In this document: piece by piece, positions 13,401-26,714 of the stretch
Numbering within the stretch: position 1 is the first letter of the stretch
Layout: each line of letters starts with the position of its first letter
NCBI RefSeq assembly: GCF_040807025.1
Contig: NC_090952.1
Location: 23,061,068 to 23,125,067 of the forward strand
Reading direction: 5' to 3'
DNA from: Struthio camelus
Lineage: Eukaryota > Chordata > Aves > Struthioniformes > Struthionidae
Length of the DNA: 64,000 nt
Program-made: the position numbers and the translations under genes
The notes under the pieces: generated by a model
What the model saw: only the letters and a program-made list of their open reading frames with translations
Told to the model about the DNA's origin: nothing
Database searches by the model: none

Positions 13401-15515
13401 GGTAAGAGCTTGCTTTCCTCTCTTAAAAAAATAAAATACTGGAGATGAGCAGAGATTTAACACAGAGCTAAAATCAGACAGTAGTTCCTAAAGAAACCTT
13501 GTGCTTTTGCAGCCCAGCCTATAGCACAGGTGCTGGGGAGCTCTGTGCAGTCTGGCACGGCAGTATATGCTTCCATAAATATAAATATCAGCTGTTCTTA
13601 AACATGACACAGCGCAATGAGAAGTATATTTAACAGTTACAGCCAAAAAACAGGGACTCCAACAGCCAGACTAGATGCATACATCCCAGGGATTTGCCAA
13701 AGACTCCCTGTGAACATGGGCTAGTTGCTTATCTATTCTTCTTGGATTGCCTGATAAGCACACATGCAGTGTTACATACGCAGTGTTACGAGGCTCTTTG
13801 AAAATTCAGAAGGGCCTTGTAAACATCCTAAAAGAAAAGGTTTTAAGCTGAGATGGTTGAAGGATGTCAAATTTTATTTTCTTTCTTTAAAGTTTTTTGA
13901 ACTCAAGTTCTTCCTGAAATTTTGAAAAGTCCACTGCTGTTAGTACCGTTTCCCTTCACTGGATTCCAAGACTGGTTTTATGAAATACCTCCTTTTTGGG
14001 AAGCGTCAGTTCCAGGGCTCCCAAGCCTTGATAGGCTCCCGTTGTCTCGCTTAGGGTAAGGGGGGACTTAACCATCTTAAATTAAATCTGAGAATTCCAG
14101 ATGGTGTCCTTAAAGTAATTAGATTGTCATTTAATAACTGGAAACAGTCAAGGGTGCATGTCTGTGCAACGCGCATACACTCTCAGCTAAATCCATCTAC
14201 CATAAGCGGAAAAAATATATTCCAGCTGAAGACCCACTCTCCACTTTCCATGCCTGGGCACAGACAGGCATTGGAAACTATAGTAGGGGCAGGTTAGCAA
14301 CATACCTACAGCTGGGATCCTTGTAACACCGTAGCTTCAGTATAGCCTTACAAGGGAAGCTATGGATAAAACTGCATGCAGACAGATTTTAACTCATATT
14401 CTGCCACATTTCTGCTAATGCAGATTAGAAACTGGGTGACCAGTAGGCATTTCACAGTTGGCTGTTTTTCAAAACTCAAGAGTCAGGATTGCTTCTTCAC
14501 GTGCCTTGTCCTTTATATCTAGGAGCACCAGTTAGGACATGCTATATTTTTCCAGCAGACTCCCTAAACAATTTCACAATCCTTTTTCTTGGACACCAGT
14601 GCCAAGTTGAATATCTGGGTAATGCCCAAAACCAGCAATGCAGACATCCCCTAAAAGAGCACCAGGGCCCTGGCCTGGAAGCCTGATCCCAGAGAACTTC
14701 CCCAATGCAGAAATTACTTGTAAGGGAGCAGCTTTATCCAACAAATCTAGATGCCTCAGAGATGCAAGCTCTTGGGAACTAGACTTCAGTCTGGCTGCAC
14801 ATGTCAGTTCTGGACTATTCTGGCGGGAAAGTAGACTCAATGCAGTCACCAGCCACCTCTTTTTTATGTGCTGGCAGCACCAACCATTGCGATTCCTATT
14901 AATTGTTGATAAACAAGCAAAATCATCACAACTCCTGCATGAATTGCGTTTTCTCTGGCAGGTCTGCCTTAGAGAGCAATCACAGCCTTTGACACACAGG
15001 GCAGCGGCATTCCATAGAACGCAGCAATTAGCTTGGAGACAAAGCTTGATAAAGGCTGCAGTTTCACGTCCGGTACTCAGAGTACCATTAATGCCCCACA
15101 GAATAAGTTAGGTTGCTCAGGTCCCTTACCTGGACACCCCTTTCTAGTCATAATATGGAAGCATGATGGCATTGTGTGCACTGAGTATCTGCTGCTGGAA
15201 GGAACCACCTACAAGCTAGAAATCCTGCTAGCACTGAATAATATAAATATTCACTTAAAATATCTCCACAGTGTAAGCCAGAAGATAAAGAACTGTACAA
15301 ACTGGTAACGCATATTTTTTCTTAAGCTGTACTATACAGGCAATGAATTCCACGTACCACAGTACAGAGCATTGATTATCTACTGAAAAAAAAAACCTTT
15401 CTACGAGCTGGGCTGAAGATGACTGGTTTTTCACACCTTTGGAACACACTGTATTATTTTGTGTCTTTACATAAGATGTCATCAAAGAAGGAAGTGATAG
15501 TAAATGTTTCCTTAC
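10500..15515. other. VGLL1 3' region; final exon expected but not found
   Basis: AT-rich sequence directly downstream of VGLL1 exon B. The missing VGLL1 C-terminal exon and 3' UTR should lie here, on minus. No frame matching the human ending (SLTPPNHWG...) was found. It contains an A-run at about 10814, an AAGC repeat at about 13257-13275 and nothing else recognisable. Confidence 0.55.
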
Positions 15516-15932
15516 CTCCCCCAGGAGTTAAACTTTGACTTATATTTTGTAACCTAGCAGGTCCAGTAATACAAGCAGAACTAGAGTGTTGCTTCATGGT
15601 ACATTCCTGCATGGATGTTAGGCACCTTTCCTGTTGCAGAAGACCAAGAAGAGAACCGTACTTCCTGTCAGAGATCGGTTCATCTGCCACGTGCAGGTCA
15701 GGCAAGGTATGATGATATACTGAGCCAGAAAGACTGGGCGAACCAATTGAAGGGAAGGGCCATAAATCCGCAGGCTGAGTTGGATGACTCCGCAGAGCTG
15801 ATGGCTGGTATTGGCCTGCCAGACCAGCAGCAGAAAAATTCAGACCAGAATTTGACATGCTTGTAGCAGAAGATGATGGATATGGTTTGGAGCAGTGTGA
15901 AGAGAAACTCCACTGATGGGGAGACATGCTAT
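15516..15932 (-). CDS. VGLL1: VGLL1 middle/Ser-Pro-rich exon
   Basis: 417 nt, entering in phase 1 from acceptor AAACTAG and leaving in phase 1 with donor GGAG|GTAAGG. Ser/Pro-rich and predicted disordered, with short conserved blocks at each end. If the donor is not used, the frame runs 20 more codons to a stop near 15454, which gives an alternative short tail. Confidence 0.9.
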
Positions 15933-16782
15933 CTAGTTTAAAAAAAGAAAAGGGGGGAAAAAAGGCATTTGAAGTCCTATTAATTCTTACTTTTTTCCAG
16001 CACAAATTCCAATGGACTTCTAAGGGAGATCTGCAAGACTGCATATTCATTTTAAAGTGCTTATTCACTTTAGCACTGCTTATCTTAAAAACCAACAACA
16101 AATCTATACCAAAAACAGACTAAATCACCACTATCAATACTTCCAAACAAATATTACACGTTTTTTCTTAGAGGCCACTGGCATAGGCAAGGTTTTAATA
16201 ATCACAAGCTTAGACAAATATCTTCTTGCAAAGATGACAAAAATACTAAAGTCATAACGCACTTAATGCATCTGGGAGTGATGGAGGCTCCTGACTGGAA
16301 AACAAGGGCCTAGTGCTGCTGGCCTGCCCATGCAGAGATTTGGGAGGCACCTCAGCAAACACCATGATTTTTCCAGGAAGTCCCAGCTATATAACCCAGG
16401 GCTTTGCAAGCATGATTTTGTTGCTTTCTGCTCACGCACAGTTTCAAACTCTGTGTTTCGACAAGGCTGCACAGGCATACATGAGAAAACGCAGCACACT
16501 GTCTTCAACTCCTCAGCGAAAACTAGTCACCCCCGTTCTGACACAACCCTCTCTCATAGAAAGCTGCTCACCGTTCTTCAGGACAACAGCCTCGCTCTTG
16601 TGCTTCGTGCTCAGGTCTTGGGGGTTCTTGGCATTGCTGAGAGCTCTAGAAAAATGTTCATCTACCACACTGTTAATATCCCCTTGGAAATATGTAAACA
16701 CAACACTCTGAGACCCCCATTCCGTTTTCACAGGTTCTTTGCTTTTACATGGCTTTGGAGAGAGCTTCCTTGTTTCCTCCAT
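15516..16782 (-). CDS. VGLL1: VGLL1, vestigial-like TEAD co-factor, two coding exons, C-terminus not found
   Basis: Exon A (coding 16572-16782) and exon B (15516-15932) join in phase 1 to give 209 residues. The TONDU domain is [20 protein letters not shown] (27-46); its VxxHF segment binds TEAD factors (family knowledge). Exon B begins SMSPHQW like human SMSPNQW and carries [11 protein letters not shown] like human LLSLLQQDRCL. Human VGLL1 has 258 residues, so about 50 C-terminal residues should lie in another exon below 15516, which I could not identify. The start ATG at 16782 matches the human start and follows acceptor TTTTTTTGGCAG at 16802. It acts in the nucleus as a TEAD-dependent co-activator. 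Downstream neighbour of HTATSF1, same strand. Confidence 0.93.
16572..16782 (-). CDS. VGLL1: VGLL1 exon with start codon and TONDU domain
   Basis: Coding part 211 nt, ending AACG|GTGAGC. The exon extends upstream as 5' UTR to 16801, where a polypyrimidine-GGCAG acceptor shows that at least one non-coding first exon lies upstream. The basic lead [14 protein letters not shown] matches human KGKQKPIKTEW. Confidence 0.94.
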
Positions 16783-18639
16783 TTTCAGTAACCACCAGCC
16801 CCTGCCAAAAAAACAAACTTTAAAGAGAAGTACTATTCAACTTAAATTGTATAGCAGTGAGCCCATTTTCTTCCTGAAACTGGCAGGACCAGAAGAACTG
16901 TTATTAGTAAGATTAGATTCTTCATCTGGGTTTTACTTCTTCCGCTCACCTTTTCTTTAGTGATTTTCCTATTACATACTTCTAATATGAAATAAATATA
17001 AAACAAAATGAGAAACCTTTCAATCTAACCCATGCAAAACCCAAACTTTTGCTGGTTAGCTGCAAGTTTGATAACACCGTGCCATGTGCAGCATTAGTAA
17101 AGGATACAGCATCTTGAAAGCAGTGAATGAGTCAAAGAGATGCCAGGGTCATGATGGATATCAACCTTGCACAAGTCATCTGTCAAAGCATGGGCTCTAG
17201 TGAAGAATACATTGGGCACCTCTGTCCACCAGCTGCCATTTCTTACCCCTGCCTTCCTCTGTCTTTGTAACGCTGGGCTTAGGACCTGGTACTGTGCAAA
17301 ACCTGCCCTCAGGATGAAACTGTGCAAAAAGAACCAAGGCACTTAGACAGCCAACACAGGCAACACAGAGGCAGTATTAGTTCTGCATAAAGTTCAGGGT
17401 GAACTTATCAAAATGCATTGTCTAATTCTGGCTTCTATGATGTTGAAAAAATATTGACAAAGTGAAAAAAATTTAAAGGAGAAAAAAGTAACTGGAGCTG
17501 AAAAGAATCCCTCTACTATAATGAGAGAATGAATAAATTTTGGACGAAGGGAAGTTTAAAGTACCTTGATCACCGTTAACATACACTTCTAGAAGGAAAA
17601 AACTTCTGAGAGTAGTTATCTGTTTCACCTATTAGAATGAAAAAGACATTCCAAGATTAAATCACTGGAAATTCAAACAGTGGCAAATTCAGGTTTCAAA
17701 AAAGGAGGGGGGGGAGGACGGACTTAAAACAAAACAGAACAAAAACAGCTTACCTGGGAACATGATGGGTTTGTCAGTCAGTTAAAACTTTGGAAGCAAG
17801 ACTGCTAAAACATATGCTGTAGCTCAACCAGAAGTTATGGGTTGGAGGCAAGAATTACTCTAAAGTAATCTGCTGTGCAGGAAAGTCAGTAGAAGACAGT
17901 AAGACTCCTTTTTGTTCTCCTCAAAATCTCTGCTGCCAGGTTTGGTAAGAGTAGGACAAGGAGCATCAGTGCTCGCACTGGAGAAGCATTCTTTTGAGGC
18001 ATTTATGCCATTTTTGGCTGCAGGGGTGCTAGTTCTGCAGCCAGAGCTCATATGTTCTACTGTCACCAAAATCACGTTTAGCAATGCTCGTGCTAGGAGT
18101 GCAGTGAGAAATGCCTGCTGTTTTTATTCAGCTTTTCAGTGTCATTGTCAGTGCATCACGCAGGGGAACTGATTTACCTTGGTAATGAAAAGAAAGCCGT
18201 TATTTTTCCTGGACTAGGGAAGCCTTTGGTCTATGGTCAATTTTATCATGCAAAACCCAATGAGTCATTAGATTTGTGTTTCAGCCCAACCAATCCTGTA
18301 ACGGTCAGAGATGCTTAACCCATTCCCCTATATTTCTCTCTCTCTCTCTTTTTTTTAAATCATAAAGCCCCTATCCTCGAGCACTTCCCGATAAACACGA
18401 CATTCATCTGTTTGTCTCTGAAGGGTTTTCTGAAGCATCTACACAGGTTGCCTCTGGATTGTCTCTCAGTTTTTCTTAAGCATGAAAAGAGTGTTTAGGT
18501 TGTAAATTCAAATATTCAGATGTTAGGAAACAGGAGGATTAGTGTTATCGAACCACAGTCCATCCACCTTTTCATGACTAAGCTTTATGATCTAATCCTT
18601 GATTATATCATTTACTTCTAGTCAATGAACCCTCAAAGC

Positions 18640-18930
18640 TAGGTCAGAGTCTCTCTTCCTTTCTTCTTAATTTTTTTTTCCCCCCTACTGTCCACTACCC
18701 AGTCATCTAAACTCACATTTCCCCATCTCCTGCAATCCTTCCATCTACAGGCTTCTCATCCATTTTAATCATTTACTTCCACCCCTATACTCCTGTTCCC
18801 CCACGTACTGTGTTCGGTCCTAATCCCTTCTCATCAACAACTGATTCATGTTCAGACTCCAGAGTTCCCCATTCCTCATCTTAGACTTTATTCCTGCATC
18901 CTTTCCCCAGCTCCAGTCTCCTGTCCATCC
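18640..18930. other. Pyrimidine-rich stretch
   Basis: About 290 bases in which C and T dominate on plus (purine-rich on minus) without being a simple repeat. Upstream of VGLL1. Origin unknown. Confidence 0.6.
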
Positions 18931-19187
18931 GAACACAGTGGCAGATGGGACACAAGCTGGTTGATCACCAGTTAGGAAATGTGAGGGGCTGCTCTGCAAC
19001 AGCCTCTGTTTCAGAAGATCGTTTTTCAGAACTTCAGTGGTGGCTGAACTTTCACAAAAGCAGCAAAATTAAGCAGAAAACATTCCTCGTGATTTACAAG
19101 TACCTTCCAAAGTATATGGGAGAGCGGGAACTAACACATCTCAGCTGAAAAACTGGAAGAATTTTAAGCACAGGAACAGACGTGATT

Positions 19188-19201
19188 CCCCCCCCCCCCC
19201 C
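19188..19201. repeat. C14 homopolymer
   Basis: Fourteen consecutive C on plus, an unusual run for this genome region and prone to sequencing error. Confidence 0.9.
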
Positions 19202-22006
19202 GGCTTGTTTTAGAAAGCAACACACTGTTCAGGTTGGGAAACTTTTTGGTCGCTCAGCTGGAGGCAGACGCTTGCCACGGAAAATTCCAACCCGAGTGCT
19301 GACAACTTTGCCAGACTTTCACCAACTATATAGTGAGAACGGAAAACATCAGGCAATCTCAATAGCAAGCAGCAAAACAGTTCTCCCTACACTGCTCCAC
19401 CGCTACAAATCAACATACAATTCAAAAAGCATCAACTCTGGCTCAAAGGACCATTTCTCTTGCTCCTCACTCACTACATGCCTGTCACTGTGTCTCTATA
19501 CTGCTTTATTAACATACTTAATTTACTCAACTTACTCCTTTACCATTGTTTATCAGTGTGTATTGGTTGTCACTCACATATGGAGAGGAGCGTGACAACT
19601 GCGCAGTTGCAATGCTTAAAAAAAAAAAAAGAACGCGTTCTAGACCAAGAATGCTGATTTATCTGTTCATTACAGCTTCCCTTAAAAACCTCTTGTGCCT
19701 TCCAACAAGTAGTTATAAGACAGTTGGATATAACCTAGGTTATATCTCAGTTCTCTCAGGTGAATCATATGCCAATGCCACAAGAGTCAGGACTTAGATT
19801 TGGAACACCGCAGTTTTCATTATCTGAACTTCCCATTCTCCAGCAGGAAGTCTACCAAAAAAAAAAAAAAAGGCAGAAGTCCTCCCAGTTTGTACCTGCT
19901 ACAAACCGTTGCCAAAATATTTTCAGAAGTGGAACAGTTCATGATGAAGTACTCAACTACCCTTAAATTACTCTCAGAATGGGTAAATTATGACAAAATA
20001 GCATGAGTAAGCGTCAGACTTTTGTCTTTCGGTGGGCAAGGACGCATCGTCAACGCAGGCTTAAGAGATGGTCAACTGATGAGGGACAATGCTGTAGAGT
20101 ATTTTTCCACACGTACAAACCTTGTTCTATTAAGAGGGTCCCCTTTCCAAGTACTATGCAGTAACTCCACAGGTAGACACTGTCCTTCATTAAGGATCTT
20201 TCAGATAAGAGAGTATTTGAGAAAGTCACTGAACACATTGAATTTCTCATCGAATTCTCTTACCTTAACTCACTGTCAAGAGCTGTGTCACACTGGTAAC
20301 ATCTTCCACAGGCTGGATGGTCATACTGTGTCCAGCAGTTTGTGATCCTTCTCCTGGATAGATAATATGCGCTCTGCAGTGACTACAGGAGGAGACGAGC
20401 AACGTTCATGAACTCCCTACATGCTTTCTAGCCTCTAGCTGTGACTGAACTAGGCGTTTCCTTCAGCCTAGCTACTAAGAATGCATGCAATGCACTCCAA
20501 CAAGTCAACCAGGTTGGGAGGTTTCAGGAATGAGGAAAATAAGATTTTAAGTCTTTTTTTTTTTTTTTTTATGACAATGTGTACACAATCAAGGAGACAA
20601 TGTCTGGACTTCAGAAGAGTTTACAATAAAATGATAAACAAATTATGGCAAAGAATCAAAACAGGATCTTGGCCAAGGTCAAAAAGAACTCTCCTATGAC
20701 AAGTTACGTTATACTCAGCATTAAGTGCTGACTACAAACGCCTGCTGGAGGGAAAAGGTCTTCTGCCTCTGCCCCAGATAAAACGGATAACCAATTTTGT
20801 CTCTTCTGGACCTGACTACAGACATTTTCAGACAAGAGGCTGGGAGGAGGGAGACCATTGCTCTATAAAGGCTGTAGCAAGAAACAGGTTTTTTGTTTTG
20901 TTTTTCTAATAGATTTACTAAAATGCAATTGCAGCCATTCCAGAAATGCCAAATCAGTCAAATTTGCCAGTTTCAGCTGGAAAATACATTGGTGAACTAG
21001 ATTCACCAAACCGGCAGTGACGTTTTCTTACACCTTTTATTCAGCAGCTAAAGAGTTTGTTTACTCACCCAGTCAGAAAGCAGAAGAGCACAATTCAATT
21101 CCCTCTGCCTAAATATGTATGAATCTGTTCTCTGCCATCTCCCAGAAGAACAACTTAACTACCAGGCTATAAGATTTTCCAGGAGAGTGCACAGTCTTTT
21201 ATTGACATATAATGCATATTCTTTGCATAAATAAATTTTAATTGAGCGATGGACTGGAATCTGTAAGTTAAGTGTCATAAACATCAGATGAGAATCACTT
21301 GTTCTTTGATTCCCCTTCATTACCTACCCCCCATTTTTTTTTAAAACAGTAGAGATTTATTCTGCTAAAGCTTTTCAAGGAATACTTTGTTCAAGAATTT
21401 CCTATTAGGTTGGCAGTTAAAGCACTCATAGGGTTGACAGCATCAATTCAAAATCCCTAGGTAAATGCTTCAAAAAACTACTAGGTAAAATGGGATTATC
21501 ATCTCTGTTTCTTTGCAGTTTATGAATTGAGGCAATTAATTTCTTTTTTTTTTTTTAAGCATTCAAAATGCCAGACTGAACAAAATAATAATAATCGGTG
21601 AGAATAAAAATTGAGATCCTGCTTGTCCTGAACCAATACCAATATTGGTATATAACAACTTAAATGATCTCGCTCTCAACCATAACTCCATTATTTCTGC
21701 AGTCATTCCTCCTGCTCCCTTTATCTTTATGCAAGTTACATAACATACCAAACCAGAATAAAATCTGAGGCAAAACCCACCAAGAGGGAACAAAACGCGT
21801 CCCAGTGTTAACTACAGTGCTAGTGAGGTGTAGAGGGGACTGCAATCCTAAAGTACTGGCAGGTTAACGCATACACTCTATGAATTGAAGTCACTGTGCA
21901 GCAAATGCTATAGAGTATCTTTAAATTTTGTAACTTATTGAGAAAAAAAGTAAAGCAAATGCATTCTCTCAAAACTAATCAGAAAGACATTTTGTTCACG
22001 AGTTTG

Positions 22007-25000
22007 TTTATTAAAAAGGTAGTATAAAACACAACCCCTTTAAGAAACAAAATTCAAGACAAATCAAGAGATTCTCAGGTGCTGTCACAGGGCTATAAAT
22101 ATTATGCAAATATAGTTTTTTCCAAGTGTTTCTTTCCTAAAAGATGAGAACTGAAAACAATCAATTTAACTTCTCAGAAGAAAATAACCTTTCAGAAAAA
22201 TTTCAAGTCAACTTACTGAAAAGTTTAATCTAACAATATACTTTGATATTACATAATGAACAAAAAACAATTTGCTGCAAAAGATTTCATACTTCTATAA
22301 ATATTTTACAGAACTTTCAGTGTTTCTTCACAGTAAGACTTCAAGCCCTGTGTAATGAGCACTAAAATACACACAAGTCAAATCAACACAAGTACACAAC
22401 TTACATAATTCATTTATCATACTGCAGTATGTTTCCTCAAATTCAGAAATAAAAATTTAAAACCCAATTAAAATCTACAGGTATATGCCTGTTTTTTAGA
22501 ATTCAGTTAAGTTATACAGCTTAAGAATTCAGAGTGTGGATACTGATTTTGTTAGAAAATTTAAAGGCAAGTTTGGGTTTCTATGAAGCATCCAATACTT
22601 TAAAGTTTTCTTAAGTAAATTAATCTATTTACAATCTTGAGTATTTAGTTTAGCCTTAACTGAATGACGTCTAGGACACGTTTTAGCTAAAATGCACTGC
22701 ATTTAACATACTAATGATTTTAAGTGAATTGCAATCCTTATACATGGTGAAAGTCGCATGAGGGACTGAAATTCAGTTAAAGTAATTACGAGTCAGCAGG
22801 AGAAACAGATAAACATTTTGATGCAAAATGAAATTAAATTCTCTCTTTACAGCTGTTATATGAACGTTCAAGAACCTGATACAACTTACGCATCTGTTCT
22901 TTTGGGGCTTTTTGTTTCCAGATGTCCACCTTGGCCATGCTCCTCAAACCATCTAATTTTGGATGAATGCTTATAACTCCATGCAGTCACCTTGCCAGCA
23001 AATCATTGATTGTAAAGCAAACTACCAATGTATCTTCAAGCTAAGCAACTGATTTTGCATCGTGTGGTTAAAAAAAAAAAAAAAGTCTCATCTGTGCTGA
23101 ATTACGCAGAAGTACTGATTAGTCTATATTCTTTACCAATTACTTAATATTCTTTCCCCTGCTGTTATATTTAAGTGGCTTTATATACTTTTTTCATTGT
23201 CACAACGAATAGAAATGACGATTTCTTTAGTTCCAAACTGACCTACAGTGATCATCCACCAAGTCTTTCAACTTGCTGCTGGGTAATGTTTTCATAACAT
23301 ACTGGGAAAAGGAGACAACTTTTCTTGAAGTGAACCCCTCTTGCTGAAAGGTAGGGGGAAAAAGAAATAAAAAGTATCAGAAGGGATAAAGGAGAACATA
23401 GTACACTGGATTGAAACTTGAGGAAAGTTAGGAACTAAGCAAAAGGTTTGATTTTGTCGCTTCTAATGAGCGAGGCAGATTCCTGAGAATACAGGACTGG
23501 CTTCATAAAGACTACTACTTTAGTGAAGTCATTAGAAAGCGTTTAAGAACAAGTACAGTGAAAACCACATTGGGATTTTAACCTCTTACTAATCTATTTA
23601 CGATGATACTCAGCCAGAAAAAAAAAACCCACAAGTTTAGAAAGCAATACAAATTTGCTCAGCTTCAGATTAAAGTTTGATATTAAACACTACTCCTCTG
23701 CACTATTAGAATTTCATTTTCATAATCCAATATAATACTTATGAGAAACTGTAACTTATGTTCAGACTAATTTATAAAAATTTGTATCATTTAAAAATGA
23801 AAGCAGTCTCAATAAAAAGAATTGTCTCCATGAAAAACTACCGAAAAGGAAATCACACCTACATTAACCTCTTCAGAAACTATTAAATGCTTCAATACCT
23901 CAATGGATAGTTTATAAAAATATATTTTTAAATCTTACTGGGAGAATAAAAGAGGTAGACAAAAGGAAAAACCAGTCTAAGTGTAATGTCGCATTTCAGA
24001 ACAACATACATTGGTGGAAAACAGCTTTTATTTTCTTAAGAATCCTGTTAGTCAGTAGGAAAGCCAGTAAAGCATTTGGTCTCAGTTTTTGTTGGTGCTC
24101 TGCTTCAGCGTAAAGTCTAAGGGAAAAGGTGAAAAGCCTAACATCACATTTGACTTGTGAATCAAGCCAAGTTTGCACATCACTTGGAGAGAGGAAGGTT
24201 ACTGCACATATACTGATTCTTTATTTTTCAAAGTTTTTTTTAAACACTAATACTAACCTTAGTTTTATATCTGATACCATGATAAGGCTTTATAGAACTG
24301 TACAATATTTATACATTTGTCAATTGTCCTATATCAGTTGCAATACCAATGTAAAACAGGTGACTTAACTGCCTAGTGTTATATATGATTAGGCTCTCAA
24401 AAAAAGAAAAAAGCTAACAAAGCACAGTAGTCTAACAGACCTAAAACCTGGAGTTTAGAAACTGGAAGAAAAAGGGAGCACTGAAAGCAATATCCATCAC
24501 ACTAAATTACACACTTAGTATACTAGAACTTTAAGCCCTCAAAGATTTGTGGTTCTTACTACCAATAAAAGTATTTTAGGTAGAACCAACACAATCCAGA
24601 GATTGAATCTGAATATGCTACTATGTGCAGCTACAAACCAGCCAGTATTTCAGATTCCCTGAACTGTTCAAACATTTGTTTTGCTTAAATGTACAATTCA
24701 CACACTTGTAAAGATGAGAAAACGGTCTTTCTTAGATGGCAAGAGCTACAGCTCTCCTTTACTATACAAGTGAATAAAAATCTGTCATGCCAGTTTATAT
24801 TAAACTTTTAAACCCTGAATTCAACTATCTTCTCTGTTATAAGACCACATATTTTGTCAGGAACAGGTATCATTTATAACCACAATGCAAGTATTAACTT
24901 GGATGCTTTTGTTGCCATAACCTATCCATACATCTCAGTTATTTATAACAGAAATTATCTACCCTATAGACTTCTGGAAAAATATAAATGGTAACGTCGG

Positions 25001-26432
25001 ACCACAAAGTTTGAAAAATAAATTTTCAGAGTATTCTTCAAGATGGAAATAGATATAAGAACTAGCATCCGCAATTTCTCACAATCCAATATGAATTTAA
25101 AAAAAATTTTTATAAATGTGCACTAGTAGCCATCCATATGAACAACGGTGCTATGGAATTAGCACCAGTATTTTAAATGCTCAGTGCCTAAATCTGCACT
25201 CTCACATCCTTAAAAATCAAAATAATTGGTTCTACATAAAGAATACCATGCCAAAAACCAGCTCCTTCCAAGTTATTTTTGAAAGTCTGCTACTTGCTAA
25301 TGTACCTAAGCCAAAAGGTCTCCTAAATCCTTGCTTTTGGAAATATTTCTAAGAACGGGGCTAGCATTTTATGTTTAGTACCGGCCTCTTCCATATAAAA
25401 GAGTAGTATCCTTTGAAAGCCTGTTCTCCACTGTTCTAACATTTACACATCAAATTTGGAGATCAAGTTGTCAAAATCCTCTAAATTTATGAAATATGAG
25501 AGGTCCCATGCATGAAAAGCATGTAAGACTAAACCAAAAAATTGTATCAAAAAGAACTCATACTCATCATCCTAACAAAATTAAATGAAAACCCTTACTC
25601 TAATATTAAGGCAAAAACAAAACAAAGCAAACACTTAACTCAAAAGCCCATTCTGCATGCCCACAGCATACAAAACCAGGAGAATTTAAAATGTCTTCTT
25701 TACGTTATAGCCTAGAATGTGTGCGCTCATTAATTTCTAGTCCCCTTGTCGTAATTCCAGCCTCTTTGCATCCACAGAAGATCTAAGCAGAATGGAAAGA
25801 GACTGATATACTTCATGTTGTGAGTTAATCTTTCTTCACTCAGTTTGCTTTTAACGTCGGCTATGGCAACCTCATTTGCTTTTCACATCCATGAAGCGTG
25901 CAACTTTGTACTACTCCATCATTTGTTATGTTAGGTGTAACAACATTTCCAATGCATTAACCCTATACGTATCACAGCATTTGTTCTGTAAAACAATCCA
26001 AAGTGCTCAGGACAACAGTAGCTCTTAAGAGTAAGACACCAAGTTCCAAAGAGTACAGGGAAAATTAACAGTAAAACCCACAAATCTTGTAATAGCTTTG
26101 CATTACTCAAGTTTCATATAGTTACATAAACTTAAGGGTTTGAACATATTTCACACTCACATAATGAAACACTGACAGCAAAGATGGAACAAAAGAAGCC
26201 TGATCAGTTTTGACGCATTCTTGGAAACTTGAATTACTTTACCTGAACAGCCAATTAATGCAAACTTTTAGAGACTCATTAAATACTGCTTTTAATGAAA
26301 AATTTAAAGCACACAGCTGATGACATCCTAATATGCATATATGAATATGAACATTGTCTGTAGTCACCCTGAAGCAAGGGATAAACTCAAACATCACCCT
26401 AAAAATCATGCTTTCATAAAGCAATAAAGGTG
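22007..26432 (-). other. HTATSF1: Candidate long 3' UTR of HTATSF1 with possible poly(A) signal
   Basis: The 4.4 kb below the HTATSF1 stop codon is evenly AT-rich, has no recognisable gene or repeat and is rich in T-runs on the transcribed strand. A minus-strand AATAAA lies at 22007-22012 (TTTATT on plus) and others occur, for example near 24015 and 24220. Calling this a 3' UTR is inference: composition and position allow it, but no sequence feature proves where the transcript ends. The human 3' UTR is, as I recall, much shorter. Confidence 0.35.
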
Positions 26433-26714
26433 TTATGTATCTGTTTCATCATCGCTGCCTGCAAGACTGCTGTCTGTAGATGGAGCACCATCTTCATTAA
26501 TGCCCTCACCATTATTCTCTCTCTTACGGGCTTCATTTACATCCTCTTTAGATGCGTCATTAATTTTTGAAGGTTGTCTGCCCTCAGGCAGTTTAACACT
26601 ACTTGCTGCAGAATCTGAATCAGATGCATCTTTCTGCTCCTTTGCATCAGGATCCTCTAAAAACGATCCCCACACCTTGAGCCTTTCTTCCCTTTCTCTC
26701 GCAGTCTCCTCCAC
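26433..26714 (-). CDS. HTATSF1: HTATSF1 coding exon 9 (acidic C-terminal tail, stop at 26433-26435)
   Basis: Starts VEETAREREERLKVWGSFLE, matching human VEETSREREERLRGWEAFL. A Ser/Asp/Glu-rich disordered tail follows, ending SSLAGSDDETDT and then stop. Human has hundreds of acidic repeat residues between these two ends. Here they are absent, but the terminal acidic serine motif (S444 in SDDE, a CK2-type site) is kept. Confidence 0.95.
   Translation of the reverse strand: MEETAREREERLKVWGSFLEDPDAKEQKDASDSDSAASSVKLPEGRQPSKINDASKEDVNEARKRENNGEGINEDGAPSTDSSLAGSDDETDT

Larger units (their letters stand above)
16802..22006. other. VGLL1 upstream region / intergenic to HTATSF1
   Basis: Should hold the non-coding first exon and promoter of VGLL1; a possible minus donor CCAG|GTAAGC lies at about 17756. 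It contains simple repeats (CT-run near 18335, C14 at 19188-19201, T-run near 20560) and a pyrimidine-rich stretch at 18640-18930. No other gene is seen. Confidence 0.5.

Noticed and set aside
14574-14849. Minus frame as the VGLL1 C-terminal exon
   Set aside because: It has no similarity to the conserved VGLL1 ending, and no convincing acceptor in phase 1.
19182-19595. 137-codon plus frame upstream of VGLL1
   Set aside because: It starts in a C14 run and shows no known domain or coding bias.
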